Below, piece by piece: positions 19,901-27,985 of a stretch of 64,000 nt of DNA. This DNA comes from Xanthomonas dyei. GTDB taxonomy: Bacteria; Pseudomonadota; Gammaproteobacteria; Xanthomonadales; Xanthomonadaceae. The DNA lies in assembly GCF_002939865.1 (NCBI RefSeq), contig NZ_MDEE01000024.1, forward strand, positions 17,902 through 81,901. The letters run 5' to 3'. Every line of letters begins with the position of its first letter. Position 1 is the stretch's first letter. The notes below the pieces were generated by a model. That model saw nothing but the letters and a program-made list of their open reading frames with translations. It searched no databases and was not told the origin of the DNA. The position numbers and the translations under genes were made by a program.

Positions 19901-21484
19901 CTGGGCTTCGGCCTGGTCAATGGCGATCTGGACGCCGCCAGCAACGGCGGTGCGGTGTCGCAGAGCGCCGCGCTGACCGTCACCGGCATCACCCGTATCG
20001 ACAGTGCCGGCGCTTCCATCGCGCTGGCCGATGCCGGCAACGACTTCCAGTCGGCAGTGAACCTTCGCGGTGGCGACACCCGCGTACGCGACCGCAATGC
20101 GCTGACGCTGGGCAATGTAGATGTCGCTGCGCTGGAGGTGAGCAGTGGCCAAGCCTTGAATCTGGGCCAGGGTCGCATTGGCGGCACGCTGGTCGCGCGC
20201 AGCGGCGTTGTACCGGCTGCACGCATTCGCGCGCAGGCCCTGCCCACGCCGGCGGCAACCGATGCCGGCATCACTCAACAGGGCGCGTTGACCGTCTTGG
20301 GCAACAGCGTGCTCGATGCGGGCAGCGGTGCCATCGTGCTCACCGATGCCGGCAACGATTTCCAGGGCAGCGTGCAGGCCACCGGCGGCAGCATCGCCCT
20401 GGTCGATCGCAACGACCTGGCCGTGGCAGCGCAGGCGAGCGGTGCGGTTGCGCTGCAGGCGGGCGGCCAGCTCTCCACCAGCGGCGCGATTGCCGGCAAC
20501 GCGGTGGCGTTGGGCAGCGGTGGCGCCATGCAGCTGGGGCACGACATCAGCAGCGCCGGCAACCTCAGCGTGCGCAGCGGCGGTCCCATGACCCAGAGCG
20601 GCGGCAGCCTGCGCGCAGCGCACCTTGCCGGCAGCGCCGCGGGTGCGGCCACGCTGACCAGCGCCGCCAATGCCATCGGTACGCTCGGCGACTTCCGTGC
20701 GCAGGGCCTGGATCTGTTCAGTGCCGGCGCATTGCAGGTGAGCGGGCGCGTGGATGGCGGCAACCTGTTGCGGGTGCGTAGCGGTGATGCATTGCTGCTG
20801 GATGGTCAGCTCAGCGCCGCGACCACCTGGCTGCAGGCGGTTGCCGGCATTCGCCAGCGCGCCGGCAGCGCCATCAGCACCAACCTGCTCAGCGGCAGCG
20901 CCGGTGGCCCGGTGGTGCTGGGCGATGCCACCACCTTCATCGACAACCGCGTGGTGCAGCTGGGCGATTTCACCGCCAGCACTGGCTTCAGCCTCACCAA
21001 TGCCGGCGACCTCACCCTGGTGCTGGCCAACGGCAGCAGCTACAGCGTGGATGCCGGCAACAGCGCGTTGGTGCTGTCGGTGCGCGGCGATCTGCTGCAG
21101 GAAGGCCGCGCCACCTTGCGCGATGGCACCGGGAACTTCTCCGCCACCGGCCGCATCGGCACCCAGCAGGACCCGATCTATCTGGTCGGCACTGGCGCCC
21201 AGGTGATCGGCGCGGTGGGCGCGCCACCGGCGTACTTCAACGCGACCACCGCCGAGGGCGGGCTGCTCGAGTTGAGCGGCGGTTCCAGCTTCAACGTGCC
21301 GGCTTCGGCGTTTGCCGGCCGCGCGCAGAGCTCGGCCAGCCGCACCATCGCCTTCGTCGATCTCTCTGCCAGCGGGACGCCGTATCGCGCCTTCGGCCTG
21401 GTCCGTCCCGGCCTGCGTCTACCCGACGACCAGCAACCGGCGTGCGACGCCGGCGACCCGGACGCGGTCTGCACCCCGCAATAA
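13910..21484 (+). CDS. TpsA haemagglutinin/adhesin-like exoprotein, 2524 residues
   Basis: This is a large two-partner-secretion passenger that should be exported by the adjacent TpsB and fold as a beta-helix on the cell surface. It starts with a signal peptide ending in AMAQ near residue 43. The TPS haemagglutination domain follows (residues about 45-290), with NWTSFDIG, VLNRVIGGN and FLLNSNGILFG near residue 125. The rest is a repetitive beta-helix built from units with GAITQ, NAGSGAIAL and NDFQGAV. A near-identical unit of about 218 residues occurs twice (about 1324 onward). There is no obvious toxin domain. The last 13 residues contain Cys2512 and Cys2521, resembling the C-terminal disulphide loop of HMW-type adhesins. 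An upstream open frame to 13664 is a shadow of tpsB. Confidence 0.93.
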   Translation: MHANHTASTVAARPCERLLRRSPLALALAAALMLSAPAMAQVASTQLPTGGSIVGGTGTINAPTGTTQVIDQTGSRMALNWTSFDIGSAATVRFNQPSASSVVLNRVIGGNPTQIFGNITANGQVFLLNSNGILFGNTAQVNVGGLVATTLGAQDINFINGNDVFDANGGVARVSNAGTITAAAGAVNLIGAEVLNNGTITANAGNITLAGADKVTLSFESGGFGVVIDKSLEFAQGTFAVNNSGSLIAPGGTISLSARAAQGVFDALVNNSGVVRAAGLAGGSDGSVSLVANGAGSNGIVGNGSIDVGSGAISYVSDVAVQQGGVLTAGNVSGSIGGNASFSGANKIANLGFLQVAGNLGLTNTIGLAQQGALTVGGTSTFSLGNQALTLSDGGNHFGGSVGLTSGATQITDSGALTLSTLTTGNLTATSTGTLNLGSGTVTGALSATSNNGAIQQAGNAGLTVTGTSDLQAGTGAISLTTAGNDFQQAVSLRGGTTQISDSGALTLGTLATGNLTATSSGALNLGSGAVTGALSATSNGGQISQTGALTVNGTSTLDSGNGGTALSDSGNDFVGALTLTGIGIGIAVRDANDLTIVGLTNGSNGAITLTAGGALNLPAQAIATGTGALSLSALGGGLSTGGALSGNQVSLRARDALNLGHSVQAGGNLQLTSDTGAITQTAGLLAVTGTTNATAAAGTGAISLGGAGNDFGGAVSLTGSTAVVNDSNALTLGAIATNTLTATSHGSLNLGQGSIGGIVTASSNGGAITQNGALTLTGPATLNAGSGAISLGNGGNDFQGALTLVGTGIAVSDLDTLSVTSLTAGSGGDVTLTAGADLVLPAQAIDLGAGNLRLSAQGGTLATKGALSANQISLSARDGLTLDHDIDATSTLALTTTNAAITQGGGAISAGALGTVNAGTGAISLLGPGNDFTAGLDVTGGAIGIYDRNDLSIVSLVSAANSAVALTAGGMLSLPAQSIDTGSATLQLRSDNGSLATNGALRGGNVSLNARTGITLSHDITSSGNLQLRTTNAALTQLAGRLAIDGTTTVDTGSGAVALNGPSNAFIGALSVTGGAVQINALSALTLGSFSANALTVSSGSALDLGQGSVVTTLTATSASGGITQTGGLEVGGAAQFTAGTDNITLDASDNDFRGVVGLSGNAVQVVDRDRLTLGNSSVGSLLVDSNNTAIDQQGALTVSGSSRFDAGSGSITLADSANNFAGAVNLAGGAVQVVDANTLTLGTLNTGALTVSSTGALNLGTGSTGALTATSNNGAISQTGALTVNGGGSINAGSGTIALTDIGNHFSNTVNLTGGAAQIVDANTLTLGSLNTGALTVTSNGALNLGQGSVNAALTATSNNGAITQAGALTVTGASTLNAGSGAIALTDANNDFQGAVSLTGNGIAVTDRSVLNVSSINGNSNGDIALTAQTLNLPVSALSAGTGSLTLTSTGSAFSTRGAMSGANIVLTARDGLTLAHTISAGNALTLRTSNAAINQTGGQLLVGGITTVNAGSGAIVLTNANDFTDAVALTGGAAQIVDANTLTLGSLNTGALTVTSNGALNLGTGTTGSLTATSNNGAITQAGALTVTGASTLNAGSGAIALIDANNDFQGAVSLTGNGIAVTDRSVLNVSSINGNSNGDIALIAQTLNLPASAISAGTGNLTLTSTGGALSGGNVVLTARDGLTLAHTISAGNALTLRTTNAGINQSGGQLLVGGLTTVNAGTAAITLNGVNNFQGAVNLAGGAVQLNDSDALTLGTLNTGAFTVTSNGTLNLGQGSVNGALTAISNGGVIAQTNALSITGASTLDAGNGAIALTNANNDFVGAVAATGDGIGLVDRNDLQLASVQSTGTGAVTLDAGGALLLASAIDTGSGALDVIARGGTLSTVGALRGGDVQLTGANGIVLGNTIAASGNLSLRSDNAAITQSAGTLQVAGNSVVDAGSGAIVLDAAGNDFQGLLALSGGATRVRDANALTLDALNTGSLDVASNGALNLGFGLVNGDLDAASNGGAVSQSAALTVTGITRIDSAGASIALADAGNDFQSAVNLRGGDTRVRDRNALTLGNVDVAALEVSSGQALNLGQGRIGGTLVARSGVVPAARIRAQALPTPAATDAGITQQGALTVLGNSVLDAGSGAIVLTDAGNDFQGSVQATGGSIALVDRNDLAVAAQASGAVALQAGGQLSTSGAIAGNAVALGSGGAMQLGHDISSAGNLSVRSGGPMTQSGGSLRAAHLAGSAAGAATLTSAANAIGTLGDFRAQGLDLFSAGALQVSGRVDGGNLLRVRSGDALLLDGQLSAATTWLQAVAGIRQRAGSAISTNLLSGSAGGPVVLGDATTFIDNRVVQLGDFTASTGFSLTNAGDLTLVLANGSSYSVDAGNSALVLSVRGDLLQEGRATLRDGTGNFSATGRIGTQQDPIYLVGTGAQVIGAVGAPPAYFNATTAEGGLLELSGGSSFNVPASAFAGRAQSSASRTIAFVDLSASGTPYRAFGLVRPGLRLPDDQQPACDAGDPDAVCTPQ
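17881..18534 (+). repeat. Internal tpsA repeat, copy 1
   Basis: This stretch of about 654 bp is repeated almost exactly starting at 18538. Both copies carry the same run of beta-helix units (LTLGSLNTGALTVTSNGALN, ASTLNAGSGAIAL, NGIAVTDRSVLNVSSING). Most differences are single bases, plus a 3-base length change around the first GSVNAA/TGS segment and a deletion in the copy-2 STGSAFSTRGAMS segment. The pattern suggests recent in-frame duplication. Unit borders are approximate. Confidence 0.8.
18538..19190 (+). repeat. Internal tpsA repeat, copy 2
   Basis: This is the second copy of the 17881 unit. The first 500 bases are closest to copy 1, including long identical stretches around 18769-18850. 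Copy 2 then lacks a few codons and drifts apart past 19080. Similar blocks earlier in the gene (15100-15500 and 17560-17800) are more diverged members of the same repeat family. Confidence 0.75.
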
Positions 21485-21531
21485 ACCTGATGCCGCCGCC
21501 CACCGCGGCGGCTCTCCCCATGGAGCCTGCC

Positions 21532-22575
21532 ATGCACGACGACACTTCCCTGCAGACCCTGCTGGCACCGGTCAGCGACGACGCCCCGGCCGGCCCGGAC
21601 CTGGAATACGACCCGGACTTCCTGCGCCTGGAACGCGACTCGGCCGTCCGCGCCGAGCGCACCCTGGGCGAGAGCGTCATCGCCGCCGAAGAACCCGACT
21701 GGGACAAGGTGCAGGCGCTGGCGCTAGAACTGAGCCGACGCAGTCGCGACCTGCGCATCGCCGGCAAGCTGGGCGCGGCCTGGCTGCGCCTGCGCGGCCT
21801 GCCGGGCTGGGCGGACACCCTGGCGCTGATCCGCGGCCTGCTGGAACAGCACTGGGACAGCGTGCACCCGCAGCTGGATGCCGACGACGACAACGACCCG
21901 ACCTCGCGCATCAACGCCCTGGTCGGCCTGAGCGACCCGATGGGCCTGCTCGGTGCGCTGCGCACCACACCGTTCGTGCAATCGCCGCGGTTGGGCCGCT
22001 TCAGCCTGCGCGACCTGCGCGTGGCCAACGGCACCCTCAAGCTGGCCGAGGGCCAGACCGGCCCCAGCCTGGCCGAGATCGAAGCCTGCTGCCTGGACTG
22101 CACGCTGGAAACGCTGGCCGCCTCCGCCCAGGCGATCAGCGCTGCATCGGAACATGCGCGCGCCATCGATACCTTGCTCACCGAACACCTCGGCACCGCC
22201 GCGCCGGACCTGCGCCCGCTGCTGACCGACCTGCGCGAGCTGGAACGTTTCGTGCTGCCGCACTGGCAGGCGCGCGACAACAGCGCCAACCCCGCCGCGC
22301 CAGACGCCGACGCGGCGCCGGCGGGCGAGGGCAACGACGGGGCGGCCACCAGCGCCCGCCCGGCCGGCGCCATTGCCGGCCCGGACGATGTGCTGCGTCG
22401 TCTGGATGAAATCTGCGCCTATTACGCGCGCTGCGAACCTTCCAGCCCGGTCCCGATGTTGCTGCGGCGTGCGCAGCGCCTGGTGGGCTGCGATTTCCTG
22501 GCGTTGATGAAGGAGCTGGCCCCGGCCGGCATCGACGACCTGCAACGCGTCACCGGCCCGCTGGAAAACGGCTGA
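21532..22575 (+). CDS. tssA: Type VI secretion baseplate/cap subunit TssA
   Basis: TssA proteins prime and coordinate T6SS tail assembly. The 347-residue product has the ImpA N-terminal domain (LAPVSDDAPAGPDLEYDPDF, residues 12-31; WLRLRGLPGWADTLAL near residue 85; SRINALVGL near residue 125). A low-complexity linker at about residues 245-285 precedes a short C-terminal domain with PSSPVPMLLRRAQRLVG. Methionines at 21490 and 21520 are in frame, but the 21532 start has a GGAG sequence at 21521-21524 and matches homologue N-termini. It follows the tpsA stop by 47 bases, so the TPS genes are inserted inside the T6SS gene order. It is the last T6SS gene seen. Confidence 0.93.
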   Translation: MHDDTSLQTLLAPVSDDAPAGPDLEYDPDFLRLERDSAVRAERTLGESVIAAEEPDWDKVQALALELSRRSRDLRIAGKLGAAWLRLRGLPGWADTLALIRGLLEQHWDSVHPQLDADDDNDPTSRINALVGLSDPMGLLGALRTTPFVQSPRLGRFSLRDLRVANGTLKLAEGQTGPSLAEIEACCLDCTLETLAASAQAISAASEHARAIDTLLTEHLGTAAPDLRPLLTDLRELERFVLPHWQARDNSANPAAPDADAAPAGEGNDGAATSARPAGAIAGPDDVLRRLDEICAYYARCEPSSPVPMLLRRAQRLVGCDFLALMKELAPAGIDDLQRVTGPLENG

Positions 22576-22866
22576 GCGCGGCGAACGCCACCGAGCAAGC
22601 CATCGTCAGTCGAGTGCGGATGGACCCGCGCGGAACCGCAGCGTACGCGTGATGCATGCCGACTCAGAGCAGCGGCCGCTCTGGCTTAGGGCGAGCGCAG
22701 TCGCTCCACCAGCGGTTCCATCCACAACAGCCAGCCGCACAAGGCGCGCCCGCACCACCATCGACGTCCCTTGCCCCACGGCGGCAGCCCAACCAGCCCG
22801 CCGCCCACCTCCAGCCAAAACACAGTCACACCGCGCTGTTGCCAATCCCGAATCCCAACCCCCCAA
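22576..22866. other. Spacer between tssA and the DUF2782 gene
   Basis: No convincing gene is present in these 291 bases. The right end holds a short direct repeat of CCCAATCCC/CGAATCCC type at about 22840-22880, a simple pattern found in many Xanthomonas spacers. tssA and the next gene converge here, so termination is expected, but I see no clear hairpin followed by T residues. Confidence 0.4.
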
Positions 22867-23157
22867 TCACCAACGATATAACTGCCAATACACTTTGTTG
22901 ACCTTGTCCTTCTCGGCATCGGTATGCCCGTCGTGGTCGCGGTCGTACAGGAAGTAGGGCGCACCGCGGGCCGGCGTCACGCGCACCATTTCCAGCTGGC
23001 CGTTGACGCGGTATTCGTCGACCTTGTCGCCATTGCCCATGGTCTTGCTGGTGACATCCGCACCGGCCGGGACATCGCCACCGGCGCGGCCACCGCCGCT
23101 GGTGGCACAGCCGCCAAGCAGCAGCAACGGCAGCAGCAAAAGACGTGCTCTCTTCAT
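22867..23157 (-). CDS. DUF2782-type lipoprotein
   Basis: This small lipoprotein is encoded divergently from polA. The product of 96 residues has a positively charged start, a leucine run and a lipobox LLGGC. The mature part starts Gly/Ala-rich and then has the DUF2782 pattern (GNGDKVDEYRVNGQLEMVRV, PYFLYDRDHDG, WQLYRW). Asp2 rules for sorting do not apply (residue after Cys is Ala), so outer-membrane retention is likely. ATG codons at 23166 and 23157 are both possible; 23157 has GGA at a better distance. The function is unknown. Confidence 0.85.
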   Translation of the reverse strand: MKRARLLLLPLLLLGGCATSGGGRAGGDVPAGADVTSKTMGNGDKVDEYRVNGQLEMVRVTPARGAPYFLYDRDHDGHTDAEKDKVNKVYWQLYRW

Positions 23158-23234
23158 CGTTGTCATCCGTTTTAGGTCGTCGGTGAGTATGCGCTGGCGC
23201 GGTGCGGCGTGGGTGTGCAGCGTAGAATTGAGGC

Positions 23235-26015
23235 ATGAGCAGATTAGTCCTGATCGACGGGTCCAGTTACCTGTACCGCGCGTTCCACGCGCTTCCGCCG
23301 CTGACCAATGCCCAGGGCGAGCCCACCGGTGCGTTGTTCGGCGTGGTCAACATGCTGCGTGCCACCTTGAAGGAACGCCCCGCCTACGTCGCGTTCGTGG
23401 TGGACGCGCCGGGCAAGACATTTCGTGATGACTTGTATGCCGACTACAAGGCCAACCGCCCCTCGATGCCCGACGAGTTGCGCGCACAGGTGCAGCCGAT
23501 GTGCGACATCGTGCATGCGCTGGGCATCGATATCCTGCGCATCGACGGCGTGGAAGCGGACGATGTGATCGGCACGCTGGCGCTGCAGGCCGCCGCAGAC
23601 GGATTGAGCGTCACCATCTCTACCGGCGACAAGGACTTCGCGCAGCTGGTGCGTCCGGGCATCGAACTGGTCAACACCATGAGCGGCAGCCGCATGGATT
23701 CGGACGAGGCGGTGATCGCCAAGTTCGGTGTGCGGGCCGACCAGATCGTCGACCTGCTGGCGCTGATGGGCGATGCCATCGACAACGTGCCCGGCGTGGA
23801 CAAGTGCGGCCCCAAGACCGCCGCCAAATGGCTGGCCGAATACGACTCGCTCGACGGCGTCATCGCCAACGCCGACAAGATCAAGGGCAAGATCGGCGAG
23901 AACCTGCGCGCCGCACTGCCGCGGCTGCCGCTCAACCGCGCGTTGGTCACCATCAAGACCGACGTGGCGTTGGCCAGCGGCCCGCGCGCGCTGGAGCTGC
24001 GCGAGCCCAATGCCGAGACCCTGGCTGCGCTCTATGCCCGCTACGGCTTCAGCCAGGCCCTGCGCGAGCTGGGCGGCACAGCGGCCGCCGGCGTGCAGAC
24101 CGACGCCATGGCCGTGGCGCGTACCGAACCCGGCCGCGCCCGCGGCACCGGCTTCGTCTCCGGCCCGGCCAGCGCGCCGGTGGATCTGGACCCGGCCCTA
24201 GCCGCGCCCGGTCAGTACGAGACGATTCTCACCCAGCAACAGCTCGACAGCTGGATCACCCGCCTGCGCGCGGCCGGCCAGTTCGCTTTCGATACCGAAA
24301 CCGACAGCCTGGACCCGCTGCAGGCCAACCTGATCGGCCTCAGCGTCGCTGCCGAGCCCGGCCAGGCGGCGTACCTGCCGTTCGGCCACGACTTCCCCGG
24401 CGCGCCGGTCCAGCTCGACCGCGCCCAGGCGCTGGCCCAGCTGGCGCCGCTGCTCACCGACCCTGCGCTGCGCAAGCTCGGCCAGCACGGCAAGTACGAC
24501 CTGCACGTGATGCGCCGGCATGGCGTGGAGCTGGCCGGCTACAGCGACGACACCTTGCTGGAGAGCTTCGTGCTCAATTCCGGCAGCGCCCGCCACGACA
24601 TGGACAGCCTGGCCAAGCGCTACCTGGGCTACGACACGGTCAAGTACGAAGACGTGTGCGGCAAGGGCGCCAAGCAGATCAAGTTCGCCCAGGTCAGCCT
24701 GGAAGATGCCACCCGCTACGCCGCCGAAGACGCCGATATCACCCTGCGCCTGCACCAGGTGCTCGGCCCCAAGCTGGCCGCCGAGCCGGGGCTGGAGCGC
24801 GTCTACCGCGAGATCGAGATGCCGCTGGTGGAAGTGCTCGCCCGCATCGAGGCCAACGGCGTGTGCGTGGACGCGGCCGAACTGCGCCGCCAGAGTGCGG
24901 ACCTGTCCAAGCGCATGCTCGCCGCCCAGCAAAAGGCCACCGAGCTGGCCGGGCGCACCTTCAACCTGGATTCGCCCAAGCAGCTGCAGGCGCTGCTGTT
25001 CGACGAGCTCAAGCTGCCCGCCGTGGTCAAGACGCCCAAGGGCCAGCCCTCGACCAACGAAGAAGCGCTGGAAGCCATCGCCGACCAGCACGAGTTGCCG
25101 CGGGTGATCCTGGAATACCGCGGCCTGGCCAAGCTGCGCAGCACCTACACCGACAAGCTGCCGGAGATGATCCACCCGCAGTCCGGGCGCGTGCACACCA
25201 GCTACCACCAGGCCGGCGCCGCCACCGGGCGGCTGTCCTCGTCCGACCCCAACCTGCAGAACATCCCGATCCGCACCGAAGACGGCCGCCGCATCCGCCG
25301 CGCCTTCGTCGCCCCGCCCGGGCGCAAGCTGATCGCCTGCGACTACTCGCAGATCGAGCTGCGCATCATGGCCCACCTGTCCGGCGACCCCGGCCTGGTG
25401 GGCGCGTTCGAGTCCGGCGCCGACGTGCACCGCGCCACCGCCGCCGAAGTGTTCGGCCGCACCATCGACACCGTCAGCAACGACGAACGCCGCGCCGCCA
25501 AGGCGATCAACTTCGGGCTGATGTACGGCATGAGCGCGTTCGGCCTGGCCCGCCAGCTCGGCATCGGCCGTGGCGAGGCGCAGGACTACATCGCGCTGTA
25601 CTTCAGCCGCTACCCGGGCGTGCGCGACTTCATGGACACCACTCGCCAGCAGGCCCGCGACAAGGGCTACGTGGAGACGGTGTTCGGCCGCCGGCTGTAT
25701 CTGGACTTCATCAATGCCGGCAGCCAGGGCCAGCGCGCCGGTGCCGAGCGTGCCGCGATCAACGCGCCCATGCAGGGCACCGCCGCCGACATTATCAAGC
25801 GCGCCATGGTCAGCGTGGATGGCTGGATCGCCGACCACGCGCAGCGCGCCCTGATGATCTTGCAGGTGCACGACGAACTGGTGTTCGAAGCCGACACCGA
25901 TTTCGTCGACACGCTGCTGAGTGAAGTGACCGCGCGCATGTCGGCCGCTGCTGAATTACGCGTGCCGCTGGTGGTGGATTCGGGCGTGGGCGATAACTGG
26001 GATCAGGCGCACTGA
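23235..26015 (+). CDS. polA: DNA polymerase I
   Basis: PolA fills gaps and removes RNA primers during replication and repair. The 926-residue product has all three domains. The 5' nuclease covers residues 1-290 (IDGSSYLYRAFHAL, YKANRP, GDKDFAQLV, GDAIDNVPGV). The 3'-5' exonuclease covers about 330-520 with an intact metal-binding FDTETDSLDP. The polymerase domain covers 530-926, with motif A DYSQIELRIMAHLSGD, motif B RRAAKAINFGLMYGMSAFG and motif C LQVHDELVFE. Nothing is truncated. The sRNA described below follows it, the same relative position as Spot 42 after polA in enterobacteria. Confidence 0.98.
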   Translation: MSRLVLIDGSSYLYRAFHALPPLTNAQGEPTGALFGVVNMLRATLKERPAYVAFVVDAPGKTFRDDLYADYKANRPSMPDELRAQVQPMCDIVHALGIDILRIDGVEADDVIGTLALQAAADGLSVTISTGDKDFAQLVRPGIELVNTMSGSRMDSDEAVIAKFGVRADQIVDLLALMGDAIDNVPGVDKCGPKTAAKWLAEYDSLDGVIANADKIKGKIGENLRAALPRLPLNRALVTIKTDVALASGPRALELREPNAETLAALYARYGFSQALRELGGTAAAGVQTDAMAVARTEPGRARGTGFVSGPASAPVDLDPALAAPGQYETILTQQQLDSWITRLRAAGQFAFDTETDSLDPLQANLIGLSVAAEPGQAAYLPFGHDFPGAPVQLDRAQALAQLAPLLTDPALRKLGQHGKYDLHVMRRHGVELAGYSDDTLLESFVLNSGSARHDMDSLAKRYLGYDTVKYEDVCGKGAKQIKFAQVSLEDATRYAAEDADITLRLHQVLGPKLAAEPGLERVYREIEMPLVEVLARIEANGVCVDAAELRRQSADLSKRMLAAQQKATELAGRTFNLDSPKQLQALLFDELKLPAVVKTPKGQPSTNEEALEAIADQHELPRVILEYRGLAKLRSTYTDKLPEMIHPQSGRVHTSYHQAGAATGRLSSSDPNLQNIPIRTEDGRRIRRAFVAPPGRKLIACDYSQIELRIMAHLSGDPGLVGAFESGADVHRATAAEVFGRTIDTVSNDERRAAKAINFGLMYGMSAFGLARQLGIGRGEAQDYIALYFSRYPGVRDFMDTTRQQARDKGYVETVFGRRLYLDFINAGSQGQRAGAERAAINAPMQGTAADIIKRAMVSVDGWIADHAQRALMILQVHDELVFEADTDFVDTLLSEVTARMSAAAELRVPLVVDSGVGDNWDQAH

Positions 26016-26180
26016 CGCAGCACATCACGCTGATATGCTGAATGCGCAGACCAGACATAGGCTGGTCAAAACATAATGCGGATGCAGCAGGATTGGAGGA
26101 ATGAATAACCGTTAAATTCTACATTTTTTTAACAGTTATCTTCACGATCCATCAAGGTGGGAAATGGTGTTATATCCCTC
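26016..26180. promoter_or_regulatory. polA 3' spacer and likely sRNA promoter region
   Basis: Two inverted repeats are visible. One is GACCAG/CTGGTC at 26049-26067. The other is an AT-rich pair, ATAACCGTTAAA near 26104 with TTTAACAGTTAT near 26128, around a T-rich loop. A TTATAT element at 26170-26175 is placed about 6 bases before the proposed sRNA start, so it could be a -10 box. A good -35 box is not obvious. The AT-rich composition contrasts with the surrounding DNA. Confidence 0.45.
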
Positions 26181-26304
26181 GACGGGCGCAACGCCTGTCG
26201 GCAGATCTCTCCCATCCCCTGGAGCAGATCTCGGAGCGGAAACTCCTCCCCAAGTTTCCGTTCCCTGGCCCCGCCGACCTCCCCCTGGTCTGCGGGGCTT
26301 TTTT
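26181..26304 (+). ncRNA. sX13: sX13-like small RNA with C-rich loops
   Basis: No protein is likely here, but the DNA can form an ordered series of hairpins. A GACGGGCG/CGCCTGTC stem is followed by AGATCTCTCC...GGAGCAGATCT with loop CATCCCCT. Next is CGGAAACT/AGTTTCCG with loop CCTCCCCA. Last is a CCCCGC-GACC/GGTC-GCGGGG stem with loop TCCCCCT, followed by six T residues at 26299-26304, a Rho-independent terminator. Three C-rich loops match what is known of Xanthomonas sX13, an Hfq-type regulator that targets G-rich mRNA sites and affects virulence genes. The position after polA also fits. Identity is from memory of the structure, and the 5' end is estimated. Confidence 0.75.
26272..26304 (+). 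terminator. Rho-independent terminator of the sRNA
   Basis: A strong GC stem (CCCCGC with GACC, pairing to GGTC and GCGGGG) is followed by a C and six T residues. It closes the sRNA and may also stop read-through toward the convergent hemF. Confidence 0.85.
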
Positions 26305-26641
26305 ATGTTCGGCATTCAGAATAGGTGCAATCGCGGTGCGTTGCAGCACAGCACTTCGCAGATTGGGCAACTGCCCGATGCGCAATCACAAATTTAAATA
26401 GGAGCGATTAACTCGCTCAATCAACACAGCGTTTCATTTCCGCAATTCAGGTTTAACTATGAGTGAATCTGAACGCGTGAATATGCGCGGATGACCCAAC
26501 GGATAAAGGCGTTGAAACCAATCCCCGCACGGGGAAGATTTCAGCGCCTTCGGATGCATCGGGCATGGCGCAGTGCCTCGCAGGGCAGCAACGCTGGCGG
26601 CCCCTGCAATCCGGCCCGCTCCGATCACGGCAACCTCACTG
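26305..26641. other. Spacer between the sRNA and hemF with a long imperfect hairpin
   Basis: No gene is supported. At 26508-26547 an imperfect inverted repeat is seen: GGCG-TGAAA on the left and TTTCA-CGCC on the right, enclosing TCCCCG/GGGGA. It has no T run on either side. It could be a transcript-end hairpin for hemF or a dispersed repeat element. Confidence 0.5.
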
Positions 26642-27550
<909 letters not shown>

Positions 27551-27644
27551 CTAAGCCGTGCATCGCAGCCGGTGCGCCCATCCGAACGTGCCCGTTTGTC
27601 GCAGGGCGATGCGGAAGGTGGAGAAGGTCACGCAGCGGTTAGCG

Positions 27645-27765
27645 TGTAAGGATCAGTCGAGTTGGCTCTGTGTGTGAAGTTTCAGCACAGCAACCAGCAA
27701 ACCGCACGAACCGGTAGTTACGTTCTTCAGCAAAACCACCAACAAACTGTCTGGTGCGGTGTCCT
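27645..27765 (+). repeat. Imperfect direct repeat, copy A
   Basis: The last 44 bases (27722-27765) match copy B at 28070-28113 with one mismatch. The first part shares GCACAGCAACCAGCAA and a GGA-CAGTCG-GTTG start with copy B, with a more diverged centre. Confidence 0.8.
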
Positions 27766-27784
27766 CGCCGCTTGCGGGACCGTG

Positions 27785-27802
27785 TGGCGGCATGGATGCC
27801 GC
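27785..27802. repeat. 18-base palindrome, copy 1
   Basis: The sequence GGCGGCATGGATGCCGCC can fold into an 8-bp stem. It is the reverse complement of the element at 27945-27962, so the two could also pair with each other. Confidence 0.8.
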
Positions 27803-27944
27803 CACCGAGCCTCCACGGACGGATTCACGGCGTGTCCCGCGAGCGGTGAGGGCACCGCGCACTCGAGGTCTTTCGCGTTTGCTGCAGGGCCCTTGCCCGC
27901 CCACCCTCGCAGGACACGCTGCAAGTACGTCCCTGTAAGCTCCG

Positions 27945-27962
27945 TGGCGGCATCCATGCCGC
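27945..27962. repeat. 18-base palindrome, copy 2 (inverted)
   Basis: The sequence GGCGGCATCCATGCCGCC is the exact reverse complement of copy 1, 160 bases away. Both lie between the two direct-repeat copies, giving a nested repeat structure. Confidence 0.8.
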
Positions 27963-27985
27963 CAAGGGTCCCGCGACGGTGAGCG

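Noticed and set aside
16472..20623. 1383-codon minus-strand frame opposite tpsA
   Set aside because: It mirrors the repeat structure of tpsA and reads as low-complexity Ala/Gly/Val sequence, so it is a shadow.
14000..21480. Possible CRISPR-like array in the repeated region of tpsA
   Set aside because: The repeats are in-frame protein repeats of variable length without unique spacers of fixed size.
24198..25871. 557-codon minus-strand frame opposite polA
   Set aside because: PolA motifs on the plus strand are complete, and the antisense frame has shadow composition.
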